Shown here: one piece after another, positions 25,274 to 34,737 of the stretch | How the letters are laid out: each line of letters starts with the position of its first letter | How positions within the stretch are numbered: position 1 is the stretch's first letter | Assembly (NCBI RefSeq): GCF_030272695.1 | Contig: NZ_JARFYN010000009.1 | Location: 1-64,000, forward strand | Reading direction: 5' to 3' | DNA: 64,000 nt | Origin: Martinezella calliandrae | Lineage (GTDB): Bacteria > Pseudomonadota > Alphaproteobacteria > Rhizobiales > Rhizobiaceae | Made by a program: the position numbers and the translations under genes | Notes under the pieces: generated by a model | Told to the model about the DNA's origin: nothing | The model's input: the letters and a program-made list of their open reading frames with translations, nothing else | The model's database searches: none

Positions 25274-25587
25274 GTCCGTTCGTCCTCTATCTAAATGGCA
25301 TCTGCGTTGAGACGATCATAGGCTGAAGTCTTACGACGGGCGTGATCGAATTGGTGTCTCCGCAAAGCATATTGTTTCGTATGGACGGCGGCGTTTGGCA
25401 GAGTGTTGCAAGGAGTAGGCATCGCGACGCCGCATTTTGGGCGGTTCGCGAGCCGCCAAGAAGGCACCGACAGCATAAGATGCGGCCAATCATATCCGCT
25501 ACGGCGAAAGATATTACGGCGAACCACGCCTTCAGATGATCTGCTCCGCGGCGATCATGGAGACTTGAGGCAAGGAAAGGACGCCTC
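25274..25587. other. Divergent promoter region
   Basis: The 314-bp gap separates the HAD/OrdL unit from the GNAT/aminotransferase unit. No gene is supported in it. A GGAAAGGACGCCTC binding site precedes the GNAT start at its right end. No clear operator dyad was recognised. Confidence 0.5.
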
Positions 25588-26427
25588 ATGCGAACCGACG
25601 ACATAAATCTGGTCAGCTTCACATCGGAGCACATAGGCGGCGCACTAGCTCTCTCGCGCCAGGCCAAATGGCCCCATCGTGCCGAGGACTGGCATATGGG
25701 CCTGCATTTGAGCCGTGGCATCGCGGCGATTGACGAGGCAGGCCGGGTCGTGGGCACCATCCTGATGACCCCCTATGGTGAAGATTGTGCGACGATCAAC
25801 ATGGTGATCGTTGACGAGACGATGCGCGGCCGCGGCCTTGGCCGCAAGCTCATGGACGAGGCGATGGCGCTTGCCGGCGATCGGTCCCTCAGGCTCATTG
25901 CGACGGCAGACGGCCTTCCGCTCTACCGCAAGCTCGGTTTTGCCGCCAAGGGCGAGATATTTCAGCATCAGGGGTACCTCACCGATCTTGCTTCTCTGGG
26001 AGACGTAGAGGCAGCAAGCGCGGGTGATTTCTCGGCCATCAAAGCCCTCGATCGCGCAGCCTTTGGCGCCGACCGCAGCGCACTGATCGATGTACTTGCG
26101 AGCGTCGCCCAAGTTGCGGTCATCAGACGTCGCGGCCGCATTGATGCCTATGGTGCGCTGCGCGCTTTTGGTCGCGGCGATGTTATCGGGCCCGTAATCG
26201 CGTCGAGCGCTGAGGACGCAAAGTCGTTGATAGCAGCGCTCGCCCTTCGCAAGTCGAGCGCCTTCCTGCGTGTCGATACGAATGAACGCTCGGGACTACC
26301 CAACTGGCTGGCGCAGATCGGTCTCAACCAAGTGGGAGGCGGCATCGCGATGCAGCGACCGGCCGGTGCATCAGTGGTCAGCCAGGGCGCAGGAATATTT
26401 GCATTGGCCAATCAGGCCCTCGGATAA
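25588..26427 (+). CDS. Two-domain GNAT-family acetyltransferase
   Basis: A 279-residue protein. The N-terminal GNAT domain has the CoA-binding A-loop RGRGLGRKLMDEA near residue 80, and LPLYRKLGFAAKGE is a typical motif B. A YitH-like second domain follows (FSAIKALDRAAFGADRS, FGRGDVIGPVIAS). It is a paralogue of the protein at 15494-16393. It starts an operon with the aminotransferase 14 bp downstream. It may acetylate an amine or amino-acid intermediate, consistent with an M20 deacetylase in the same block. That pairing is inference. Confidence 0.85.
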   Translation: MRTDDINLVSFTSEHIGGALALSRQAKWPHRAEDWHMGLHLSRGIAAIDEAGRVVGTILMTPYGEDCATINMVIVDETMRGRGLGRKLMDEAMALAGDRSLRLIATADGLPLYRKLGFAAKGEIFQHQGYLTDLASLGDVEAASAGDFSAIKALDRAAFGADRSALIDVLASVAQVAVIRRRGRIDAYGALRAFGRGDVIGPVIASSAEDAKSLIAALALRKSSAFLRVDTNERSGLPNWLAQIGLNQVGGGIAMQRPAGASVVSQGAGIFALANQALG

Positions 26428-26440
26428 TCTGGAGATCATT

Positions 26441-27814
26441 ATGCTCGCCAACTCCCTCATCGAACTCGACCGCGCACACCTCATCCATCCGGTTTCATCC
26501 TATCGCGGGCATGAAAAGCTGGGTGTGCGAGTTTTGAGATCCGCGAAGGGTGCAACTGTTACCGAAGCATCCGGCCACCAGCTGGTCGACGGATTTGCCG
26601 GGCTCTGGTGCGTGAACGCCGGCTATGGACACGAAAGCATTGTTGAGGCGGCAGCCCGCCAAATGCGCGAGCTGCCTTACGCGACCGGCTATTTCGATCT
26701 CGGCTGCGAAGCCGCTATCCGTCTCGCCGCCGAGCTCGCCGATCGCGCGCCGGGCGATCTCAATCATATCTACTTCACGCTCGGTGGATCGGATGCCGTC
26801 GATAGCACAGTCCGTTTCATCCGCTATTACTGGCACGCCAAGGGCAAGCCCGAGCGCGACCAATTCATCTCGATCGAGCAAGGCTATCACGGCTCCTCGA
26901 CCGTGGGCGCCGGACTAACGGCGCTGCCCGGATTTCACGCGGGCTTTGGCGTGCCCTTTGACTGGCAGCATAAAATCCCCTCGCCCTATCCGTATCGCAA
27001 TCCGGTCGGCACCAATGCGGATGCGATCATTGCCGCATCCATCCGGGATTTGAAATCGAAGATTGAGGCGATCGGCGCCGAGCGCGTTGCCGCATTCTAT
27101 GCCGAGCCGATCCAGGGATCCGGCGGCGTTATCGTGCCACCGAAAGGCTGGATCAAGGCGATCCGTGACCTTTGCAGCCAGTACGATATTCTTTTCATCG
27201 CCGATGAGGTTATAACCGGCTTCGGGAGGACGGGGCCTCTGTTCGCCTGCTCGCAAGACGAAATCGTCCCGGATTTCATGACGACGGCCAAAGGCCTGAC
27301 CTCGGGCTATGTGCCGATGGGCGCCGTGTTCATGTCCGATCGTGTCTACAATGTCATCGCCGATGCTGCAGGCAATACAGCCGTGGGCCATGGCTATACT
27401 TATTCGGCCCATCCCGTCAGTGCCGCGGTCGGACTCGAAGTGCTGAAGCTTTATGAAGGCGGTCTTCTTGAAAACGGCGTCAAAGCAGGCGCCCGCCTGA
27501 TGGCAGGCCTGGAAAGCCTGCGTGACCATCCGCTGGTGGGCGATGTTCGTGGTCGAGGAATGTTAGCCGCAGTGGAACTCGTGGTTGACAAGATCAAGAA
27601 GACACCGCTGCCAAGCGCTGCCATGCCGGCGCGTAGGATTTTCGACCGTGCTTGGGAAAATGGCCTCGTTATCCGAGCATTCTCCCATGGCGTGCTCGGA
27701 TACGCGCCGCCACTTTGCTGCACCGACGACGATATCGACGCGATCCTGGAACGCACGCGCAAGACCCTCGACCAGACATTGGAGGATCCGGATGTCCGGG
27801 AAGCAATGCGTTGA
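26441..27814 (+). CDS. Class III PLP-dependent aminotransferase
   Basis: A 457-residue omega-aminotransferase. It has ADGFAGLWCVNAGYGH at the N-terminus (shown from VDGFAGLWCVNAGYGH), GGSDAVDSTVR in the phosphate-site region, the PLP aspartate in ADEVITGFGRTG, the Schiff-base lysine in TTAKGLTSGYVPMG, and TYSAHPVSAAVGLE. The layout fits the putrescine/beta-alanine-pyruvate transaminase group. It should transaminate a terminal amine to an aldehyde, feeding the aldehyde dehydrogenases at 19-23 kb. The ATG at 26441 follows CTGGAGATCATT. Confidence 0.85.
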   Translation: MLANSLIELDRAHLIHPVSSYRGHEKLGVRVLRSAKGATVTEASGHQLVDGFAGLWCVNAGYGHESIVEAAARQMRELPYATGYFDLGCEAAIRLAAELADRAPGDLNHIYFTLGGSDAVDSTVRFIRYYWHAKGKPERDQFISIEQGYHGSSTVGAGLTALPGFHAGFGVPFDWQHKIPSPYPYRNPVGTNADAIIAASIRDLKSKIEAIGAERVAAFYAEPIQGSGGVIVPPKGWIKAIRDLCSQYDILFIADEVITGFGRTGPLFACSQDEIVPDFMTTAKGLTSGYVPMGAVFMSDRVYNVIADAAGNTAVGHGYTYSAHPVSAAVGLEVLKLYEGGLLENGVKAGARLMAGLESLRDHPLVGDVRGRGMLAAVELVVDKIKKTPLPSAAMPARRIFDRAWENGLVIRAFSHGVLGYAPPLCCTDDDIDAILERTRKTLDQTLEDPDVREAMR

Positions 27815-28049
27815 AGCGGCGGATGCCATTCTCCATCGGCGAAATATCGGACAGACCCGGAAATTCGAAATTTTGTGCCGCGACACACCATCGATTCGGC
27901 GACTCCGCCGCTCAGGAACCGCCAAACTACTTCCCAGAACGGCTGAAAGCCGGCTTTTCCGGGCTTTGCAGGGCGATTTTCGCCGATTGAACCAGAATTT
28001 TATGCTGCAACCGGTCTGTCCGCCAGCAGACCATGAAGGAGAGCGTGAG

Positions 28050-28772
28050 TTGGCCAGAGACTTTCAGGACTTCAAGTATCTCACTTTCGACGTCGTCGGC
28101 ACACTCATCGACTTTGAAGGTGGCTTAAAGACCAGTCTTGCTGAGATCGCGGCGCAAGCCGGCCTCTCCATCGATGGCGAGGAAGCCCTGAAACTTTATC
28201 GCCTGGCGCGCTACAGCAAAGATGCCGACCTCTTTCCGGACGATCTCGTGCGGGTCTACAAGGTTATTGCGCCGAAGCTCGGTTTGCCGTCAGAAGAGCA
28301 ATACGCTCAGCAATTGCGCGATTCCGTCGCGAGCTGGGAAGCGTTTGAGGACAGCGAAGCGGCGCTTGCAGAACTTGCGAAAACGCATCGCCTCATCGCC
28401 ATGACAAACGCGCGCCGCTGGGCGCTCGATCATTTCGAAAAGAAATTGGGCTCGCCGTTCTTCGCGACCTTTACGGCCGACGATACCGGCACTGAAAAGC
28501 CAGACCCCGCCTTCTTCGAACAGGTATTCGAGTTCGTTGCCGGTGAAGGGGCGAGCAAGAACGATATTCTGCATGTCGCGCAGAGCCAATATCACGACAT
28601 CGGCATTTCGCGGAAGCTTGGCCTGACCAATTGCTGGATCGAGCGCCGTCATGCGCAGGACGGTTACGGCGGGACGATAGAGCCCGAGACCTTCACCCAG
28701 CCAGATTACCATTTCACGTCGATGGCGGCCTTTGCCTCGGCGGTCAAGGAAAGGCTGCTCGAAAAACAATAA
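28050..28772 (+). CDS. HAD-superfamily hydrolase, haloacid dehalogenase type II-like
   Basis: About 240 residues. Motif I is FDVVGTLIDFEGG, motif II AMTNARRWAL, motif III EKPDPAFFEQV and motif IV HVAQSQYHDIG. It belongs to the same broad group as the protein at 24605 but is not a close copy. The start is uncertain: TTG at 28050 follows AAGGAGAGCG at good distance, and an ATG at 28002 is in frame. The 235 bp before it hold no supported gene. It sits between the aminotransferase and the ABC importer genes on the same strand. Substrate unknown. Confidence 0.8.
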   Translation: MARDFQDFKYLTFDVVGTLIDFEGGLKTSLAEIAAQAGLSIDGEEALKLYRLARYSKDADLFPDDLVRVYKVIAPKLGLPSEEQYAQQLRDSVASWEAFEDSEAALAELAKTHRLIAMTNARRWALDHFEKKLGSPFFATFTADDTGTEKPDPAFFEQVFEFVAGEGASKNDILHVAQSQYHDIGISRKLGLTNCWIERRHAQDGYGGTIEPETFTQPDYHFTSMAAFASAVKERLLEKQ

Positions 28773-28838
28773 CTCAACCTGGGAAAGCTCGCGGGCAAGA
28801 CGGGCGTCCCATCAAACCAACAGAAAAAGGGGAATGAG

Positions 28839-30449
28839 ATGACTGAAAAAATTTCAAACTGGACCTCTGCCGACGACGCAATGGTGGAGAATGCCATCAG
28901 GCGCGGGGCGACCCGACGCGATCTTCTGAAATTGATGCTGGCAGGTGGCATGGCAGCATCTGGCGCCGGCTTCATTCTCGGCCGGGCTTCGCGGGCTATT
29001 GCAGCCACGCCCGTCTCGGGCGGTGCTTTCAAGGCGGCCGGCTGGTCGTCCTCGACCGCCGACACACTGGACCCAGCAAAAGCATCCTTGTCTACCGACT
29101 ATGTGCGTTGCTGTTCGCTCTACAATCGTCTGACCTTCCTCGACAAGGCCGGCGTGACACAAATGGAGCTTGCCGAGAGCATCGAAAGCAAGGACGCCAA
29201 GATCTGGACGGTCAAGCTGCGCAAGGGTGTGACATTCCATGACGGCAAGGAGCTGACGGCCGACGACGTCGTCTTCTCGCTGAAGCGCCACCTCGACCCC
29301 GGTGTCGGCTCGAAGGTCGCCAAGATCGCCGCGCAGATGACCGACTTCAAGGCCGTCGACAAGTCAACGGTCGAAATTACCTTGGCCAACCCGAATGCCG
29401 ACCTGCCGACCATCCTGGCGCTGCATCACTTTATGATCGTTGCCAATGGCACGACCGACTTCTCGAAGGGCAACGGCACCGGAGCCTTCGTTCTTGAAAC
29501 CTTCGATCCGGGCAATCGCTCGATCGTGGTGAAGAACAAGAACTACTGGAAGTCTGGCCAACCCCATCTCGACTCGTTCGAATTCTTCGCGATCAGTGAT
29601 GACAATGCGCGTGTGAATGCCCTGCTTTCGGGCGACATTCATTTTGCCGCATCGATCAATCCACGCGCTATGAAGCTGATCGATGGTCAGTCGGGCTTTA
29701 CGCTGTCGAAGACGACGAGCGGCAATTATACCAACCTCAACATGCGCCTGGACATGGCCCCGGGGAACAAAAAGGACTTCGTCGACGGGATGAAGTACCT
29801 GGTCAATCGCGAACAGATCGTCAAGTCAGCGTTGCGTGGCCTTGGGGAAGTTGCCAATGATCAGCCCGTTTCTCCGGCCAACATCTATCACAACAACGAC
29901 CTGAAGCCGAAGGCCTTCGATCCGGACAAAGCCAAGTTCTATTTCCAGAAGGCAGGCGTGCTCGGCCAGTCTATTCCGGTGGTAGCCTCCGACGCAGCAA
30001 CCTCGTCGATCGACATGGCCATGATCATCCAAGCCGCCGGCGCCGACATCGGCATGAAGCTTGATGTCCAGCGTGTTCCCTCCGATGGCTATTGGGACAA
30101 TTATTGGCTGAAGGCGCCGATCCATTTCGGCAACATCAATCCGCGCCCGACGCCCGACATCCTGTTCTCTCTGCTCTATGCTTCAAATGCACCCTGGAAC
30201 GAGAGCCAGTATAAGTCCGAAAAATTCGACAAGATGCTTGTCGAAGCTCGCGGCTTGCTCGATCATGCCAAGCGCAAGCAAATCTACGGCGAAATGCAAG
30301 CGATGGTTGCCGAAGAAGCAGGCACCATCATCCCTGCCTACATCTCGAATGTGGATGCTCTTTCGAGCAAGGTAAACGGTTTGGAAGCCAACCCGCTCGG
30401 TGGCATGATGGGCTATGCAATGGCGGAGTATCTCTGGCTCCAGGCCTGA
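28839..30449 (+). CDS. ABC transporter substrate-binding protein, family 5 (oligopeptide/opine type)
   Basis: A 536-residue periplasmic binding protein of the SBP_bac_5 (DppA/OppA) family. Its N-terminus carries a Tat-type signal, TRRDLLKLMLAGG near residue 25, followed by a hydrophobic run to AIAA. SBP_bac_5 blocks follow: TVKLRKGVTFHDGKELTADDVVFSLKR (shown in part: VTFHDGKELTADDVVFSLKR) and a YLVNREQIV region. Tat export suggests folding before translocation. It leads the four-gene importer and probably binds the amine, opine or small peptide degraded by the enzymes upstream. The ATG follows AAAGGGGAATGAG. Confidence 0.9.
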   Translation: MTEKISNWTSADDAMVENAIRRGATRRDLLKLMLAGGMAASGAGFILGRASRAIAATPVSGGAFKAAGWSSSTADTLDPAKASLSTDYVRCCSLYNRLTFLDKAGVTQMELAESIESKDAKIWTVKLRKGVTFHDGKELTADDVVFSLKRHLDPGVGSKVAKIAAQMTDFKAVDKSTVEITLANPNADLPTILALHHFMIVANGTTDFSKGNGTGAFVLETFDPGNRSIVVKNKNYWKSGQPHLDSFEFFAISDDNARVNALLSGDIHFAASINPRAMKLIDGQSGFTLSKTTSGNYTNLNMRLDMAPGNKKDFVDGMKYLVNREQIVKSALRGLGEVANDQPVSPANIYHNNDLKPKAFDPDKAKFYFQKAGVLGQSIPVVASDAATSSIDMAMIIQAAGADIGMKLDVQRVPSDGYWDNYWLKAPIHFGNINPRPTPDILFSLLYASNAPWNESQYKSEKFDKMLVEARGLLDHAKRKQIYGEMQAMVAEEAGTIIPAYISNVDALSSKVNGLEANPLGGMMGYAMAEYLWLQA

Positions 30450-30547
30450 TAGCGACGGACACTTCCCCGGGACGGCTGAAATCGCCCCGGGGGACTTCCG
30501 CCCCGCGAACGCCATTCGTTTCGTAGAACGCCGCAGGAGCATTTTGT

Positions 30548-31498
30548 TTGAGATCCGAGGTTTCCTTACTTGTCCTAAACCGGCTCGTCATAGCGATCAT
30601 CACCTTGCTGATCGTGTCTTTTGCCGTGTTTTTTGCAACCAACATGCTGCCAGGAGACACCGCCTCCATCCTGCTCGGTCAGGCGGCCACACCCGAAGCG
30701 GTTGCTGGGCTGCGCAAGGCCATGCATCTCGATGAACCGGCAATCTTGCGGTTCATGGGTTGGCTTTTGGGCCTGATGAAGGGCGACCTCGGTATATCCT
30801 ATGCGAATAATATGCCTGTCGCACAGCTGATCGGTGGCCGTCTGGTGGCGACGATGGAGCTTGCCGCCATCACTACGCTCGTTTCGGTCCCGCTGGCACT
30901 CCTGCTCGGCATTACCTCAGCCATGCTTCGCGGCTCCTATTACGATCGGTTTGTCACGATCTTTTCCATCGGCGTGATATCGGTGCCCGAGTTCATGGTC
31001 GCGACGCTTGCGGTGCTCCTGTTTGCCGTCTATCTGCGCTGGCTGCCTGCACTATCCTCCGTCAACGAAGCGCATACATTCTTCGACCTCCTGAAGATCT
31101 ATGCCATGCCCGTCATTACGCTCACTTTCGTCATCTCGGCGCAGATGATCCGCATGACCCGGGCGGCGCTGATCGAGACGCTGAAGACGCCCTATGTGGA
31201 AATGGCCCTGCTCAAGGGCGCCTCGCGCGGCCGCATGGTGTTCAGGCACGCATTGCCCAATGCCCTTGGGCCGATCGTCAATGCGATTGCGCTTTCGCTC
31301 TCCTACCTCGTCGGCGGCGTGATCATTGTCGAAACCATCTTCAACTATCCCGGCATCGCCAAGCTGATGGTAGACGCGGTCGCGACGCGCGATCTGCCGC
31401 TTATCCAAAGCTGCGCGATGATTTTCTGCCTTGGTTATCTCTTGTTGATTACCGCCGCTGACATTGTTGCCATCTTGTCGAATCCGAGGCTGCGATGA
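30548..31498 (+). CDS. ABC transporter permease (DppB type)
   Basis: A 316-residue integral membrane permease. The first membrane segment is LVIAIITLLIVSFAVFFATN, followed by the DppB-type LPGDTASILLG-like stretch and a C-terminal EAA-type loop around LLKGASRGRMVFRHALPNAL. The start is TTG at 30548, supported by GCAGGAGC seven bases upstream. It overlaps the next permease by 4 bp (ATGA). Confidence 0.9.
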   Translation: MRSEVSLLVLNRLVIAIITLLIVSFAVFFATNMLPGDTASILLGQAATPEAVAGLRKAMHLDEPAILRFMGWLLGLMKGDLGISYANNMPVAQLIGGRLVATMELAAITTLVSVPLALLLGITSAMLRGSYYDRFVTIFSIGVISVPEFMVATLAVLLFAVYLRWLPALSSVNEAHTFFDLLKIYAMPVITLTFVISAQMIRMTRAALIETLKTPYVEMALLKGASRGRMVFRHALPNALGPIVNAIALSLSYLVGGVIIVETIFNYPGIAKLMVDAVATRDLPLIQSCAMIFCLGYLLLITAADIVAILSNPRLR

Positions 31499-32346
31499 CC
31501 ACGAAAACCCTGCCTCGCCGCACTCCATCCATGCTTGGCTACAACGTTAGCCCCGTCGGCATCCTGGCCTTTGCCATCATCCTCGGGTGGACGATCGTCG
31601 CCCTGTTCGCACCCTATATTATCCCCTATTCCGTCGGTGAAATCGTCGATACGGATTATTTTGGTCCGATGAGCCACCAATTGTGGCTCGGTTCGGACTA
31701 TCTCGGCCGTGACATGTTCTCGCGCGTCCTGATGGGTGCGCGCTACACGGTCGGCATTTCATTGGCTGCCGTCGCACTTTGCTGCTTTTGCGGCGTGACG
31801 CTCGGCATGATCGCCGCAGCTATCGGCGGTTGGTTTGACACAATTTTGAGCCGGTTTCTCGATGCTTTGAACTCTATCCCAAGCAAGCTTTTTGGCCTGG
31901 TCGTCGTCGCTGCCGTCGGCTCGTCCATTCCGGTGTTGATCATCACACTCGCTGTCATCTATACGCCCGGCGCCTATCGCTTTGCCCGCGCGCTTGCCGT
32001 TAACATCAACACGATGGACTTCATTACGGTTGCGCGCACTCGCGGCGAAAGGGTCGGCTACATCATCGGGTCGGAAATCCTGCCAAACATTATTCGTCCT
32101 GTTCTGGCCGATTTCGGCCTTCGCTTCGTCTTTGTCGTTCTCCTGTTGTCGGGTCTCTCCTTTCTCGGCCTTGGCCTGCAGCCGCCTTACGCCGACTGGG
32201 GAGCTTTGGTCCGCGAAAATATCGGTGGGCTGTCTTTTGCTGCACCTGCCGTGATCGTGCCTTCCTTTGCCATTGCCAGCCTCACCATCAGCGTCAACCT
32301 GCTGATCGACAACCTGCCGCGCAGGATCAGAGACAGGAACGCGTGA
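31495..32346 (+). CDS. ABC transporter permease (DppC type)
   Basis: A 283-residue permease with the DppC hallmarks: an N-terminal membrane segment after a short cytoplasmic tail, LGSDYLGRDMFSRVLMGARY, and the EAA-like loop TVARTRGERVGYIIGSEILP, then GLGLQPPYADWG. It pairs with the preceding permease to form the channel. It overlaps both neighbours by 4 bp, so translation of the three membrane and ATPase genes is coupled. Confidence 0.9.
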   Translation: MTTKTLPRRTPSMLGYNVSPVGILAFAIILGWTIVALFAPYIIPYSVGEIVDTDYFGPMSHQLWLGSDYLGRDMFSRVLMGARYTVGISLAAVALCCFCGVTLGMIAAAIGGWFDTILSRFLDALNSIPSKLFGLVVVAAVGSSIPVLIITLAVIYTPGAYRFARALAVNINTMDFITVARTRGERVGYIIGSEILPNIIRPVLADFGLRFVFVVLLLSGLSFLGLGLQPPYADWGALVRENIGGLSFAAPAVIVPSFAIASLTISVNLLIDNLPRRIRDRNA

Positions 32347-34004
32347 CGATGACCAACCTCGTTGAAATCAAAAATCTGAAGGTCCAGGCGACGACAGACT
32401 CCGGTCGCACGGTCGAGATCATCAAAGGTGTCAGCTTCGACATCGCCAGAGGTGAGATTGTAGCGCTCATCGGCGAAAGCGGATCGGGCAAGACAACGAT
32501 CGCGCTGACGCTCATGGGACATGCGCGGGAGGGCTGTCGCATCTCCGGCGGCAAGGTTCAAGTCGACGGGCAGGACATGGCCGCGCTCCCGGAAAGCGAA
32601 CGCTCGAAGATCCGCGGCACGACGGTTGCCTATATTCCGCAAAGCGCGGCAGCGGCTTTCAATCCAGCCATCAAAATTATGGAACAGGTGATCGAGGTTA
32701 CCCGCATTCACCGGCTGATGCCCCCTGAGCAGGCGCGGCGTCGCGCGATCGAGCTCTTCCGGGCTCTTTCCTTGCCAAATCCGGAAACGATCGGCGAACG
32801 ATATCCGCATCAGGTCTCCGGCGGCCAATTGCAGCGGCTGGCGGCAGCCATGGCTCTGATCGGCGAACCCAAGCTGGTCATTTTTGACGAACCGACTACC
32901 GCGCTTGATGTGACGACGCAGATCGATGTGTTGAAAGCGTTCAAATCGGTCATTCGTGCCGGCGATATTGCCGGTGTCTACGTTTCGCACGATCTGGCGG
33001 TCGTGGCGCAGATCGCCGATCGCATCGCGGTGCTCAAGGGTGGTGAAATCCAGGAACTGGGAGAGACCGAAGCGATCCTGACACGGCCGAGCCACCCCTA
33101 TACGCGCGAGCTGCTGGCAGCCGTCGAGCCCAAACCGGCGTTCCGTGGCACAAGCACAGACGGATCGATTGCTCCTGTGTTGAGGATCGACAGCCTGGTG
33201 GCAGGCTATGGCGACATCCTGGCCAATGGTCTGCCGGCGGTCTGCGCGGTTCAATCCGTGAGCCTTGAGGTGGAAAAGGGCAGGAATCTCGGCATCATCG
33301 GCGAATCGGGATGCGGGAAGTCGACGCTGGCGCGTGCCATCGCCGGCATATTGCCGGCTGTCTCAGGCACTATCGGCTTTAATGGCAGCAATATAGACCG
33401 TGCCGCGAAACTTAGAACGCGCGATCAACTGCGCGAGATGCAGATTGTCTTTCAATATGCCGATACGGCGCTCAACCCGGCAAAGTCGGTCGCCGATATC
33501 CTCGAGCGGCCATTGGCTTTCTACCATGGGATGGACCGCAAGGCCCGAGAGGCCAGGGTCAACCAATTGCTGGACATGGTGCGATTGCCGCGCGCGCTTC
33601 GCTACCGCTATCCGTCGGAATTGTCCGGTGGGCAGAAGCAACGCGTCAATTTTGCCCGCGCGCTTGCAGCAGAGCCGCGCTTGATTATTTGCGATGAAAT
33701 CACCTCTGCCCTCGACACTGTTGTTGCGGCTGCGATCATCGACCTGCTCAAGGAACTGCAGCGCGAGCTGCATTTATCTTATGTTTTCATCAGCCATGAC
33801 CTATCGGTCGTTGAGGCAATCTGCGATGAGATCGTCGTGATGTACGATGGCAGAAAAGTCGAGCAAATCACGCGCGAAACCGCAAATGCGCCTCGTCATC
33901 CCTATTCCCAATTGCTGTTCGGGTCCGTTCCGAAACTCGATCCGAAATGGCTCGATAACCTTGTCCAGGATCCGGAGCTAAAGCGTGAATATGGCCACGC
34001 CTAG
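32343..34004 (+). CDS. ABC transporter ATPase with two fused nucleotide-binding domains (DppD-DppF type)
   Basis: A 553-residue protein made of two complete ABC domains. The first has Walker A GESGSGKTT near residue 40, signature VSGGQLQRL and Walker B LVIFDEPTTALDV. The second has Walker A GESGCGKST near residue 320, signature LSGGQKQRV and Walker B LIICDEITSALDT. The ATPases of this importer type are often separate DppD and DppF proteins. Here they are fused, as in GsiA/YejF. GTG at 32343 overlaps the permease stop; ATG 32349 is the alternative. Confidence 0.9.
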   Translation: MTMTNLVEIKNLKVQATTDSGRTVEIIKGVSFDIARGEIVALIGESGSGKTTIALTLMGHAREGCRISGGKVQVDGQDMAALPESERSKIRGTTVAYIPQSAAAAFNPAIKIMEQVIEVTRIHRLMPPEQARRRAIELFRALSLPNPETIGERYPHQVSGGQLQRLAAAMALIGEPKLVIFDEPTTALDVTTQIDVLKAFKSVIRAGDIAGVYVSHDLAVVAQIADRIAVLKGGEIQELGETEAILTRPSHPYTRELLAAVEPKPAFRGTSTDGSIAPVLRIDSLVAGYGDILANGLPAVCAVQSVSLEVEKGRNLGIIGESGCGKSTLARAIAGILPAVSGTIGFNGSNIDRAAKLRTRDQLREMQIVFQYADTALNPAKSVADILERPLAFYHGMDRKAREARVNQLLDMVRLPRALRYRYPSELSGGQKQRVNFARALAAEPRLIICDEITSALDTVVAAAIIDLLKELQRELHLSYVFISHDLSVVEAICDEIVVMYDGRKVEQITRETANAPRHPYSQLLFGSVPKLDPKWLDNLVQDPELKREYGHA

Positions 34005-34028
34005 CTAACGATACGACCTCGTAACCGA

Positions 34029-34505
34029 TCACATAGGAAACAGGCTGGTCAGCGGCATGTGCGCCTTGACGATCGGTGATTTGAGCACGACGAAGCTGAA
34101 ATACTTGTCTATCCCTATATCCATGTCGGTCAGCCGTTCCATGATCGTCTGATATTCTCCGATGCCGGCGGTCACGAACTTCAGCATGTAGTCGTAGCCG
34201 CCCGAGACGAGGTGGCATTCGATTACCTGATCCACCTTCTCCACCACCGAAAGAAAACGCGCGAAGTCGATCTGCCGATGATTCTTGAGAGTGACTTCCG
34301 TAAACACGGTCAGTGTCTGACCCAGTTTTCCGATGTTGATCTGGGCTGAATATCCCTCGATATAGCCTTCGTGCTGCAATTTCTTGACCCGCATCAAGCA
34401 CGGGCTCGGCGACAGGTTTACCAGTTCCGCCAACTCTACATTGGTGATGCGGCCATTCTTTTGAAGTTCGTACAGGATCTTGATATCGATGCGGTCGAGC
34501 TTCAT
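34029..34505 (-). CDS. Lrp/AsnC-family transcriptional regulator
   Basis: A 158-residue Lrp-type regulator. The helix-turn-helix lies at residues 3-48 (LDRIDIKILYELQKNGRI; NVELAELVNLSPSPCLMRVK) and the AsnC ligand-binding domain follows (ECHLVSGGYDYMLKF). Such proteins sense amino acids or similar ligands. It lies convergent to the importer operon (24 bp apart) and divergent from the DadA-like gene at 34738, which may be its target. In-frame upstream ATGs at 34544 and 34580 exist; the 34505 start gives the standard family N-terminus. Confidence 0.88.
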   Translation of the reverse strand: MKLDRIDIKILYELQKNGRITNVELAELVNLSPSPCLMRVKKLQHEGYIEGYSAQINIGKLGQTLTVFTEVTLKNHRQIDFARFLSVVEKVDQVIECHLVSGGYDYMLKFVTAGIGEYQTIMERLTDMDIGIDKYFSFVVLKSPIVKAHMPLTSLFPM

Positions 34506-34737
34506 TGCTTTAAGTCTTTCAACAGAGTTCAAGGACAGCATTTTATGCTGCGAACATTCCAAGATCAAACATAACACCATGGCCGATCTTGTCTATTTCA
34601 TTCTGCATGCACCGAGCTGGCATATTTAGCCGCTTGATCCACGATGAGCAGAATCTTATGCCGCGTGCGGCAGTTGTGCGGCAGCTTCATGGCCGTTCTT
34701 CCCGCTATGCTTCAGGCTCGATAGGAGACCCACATCC

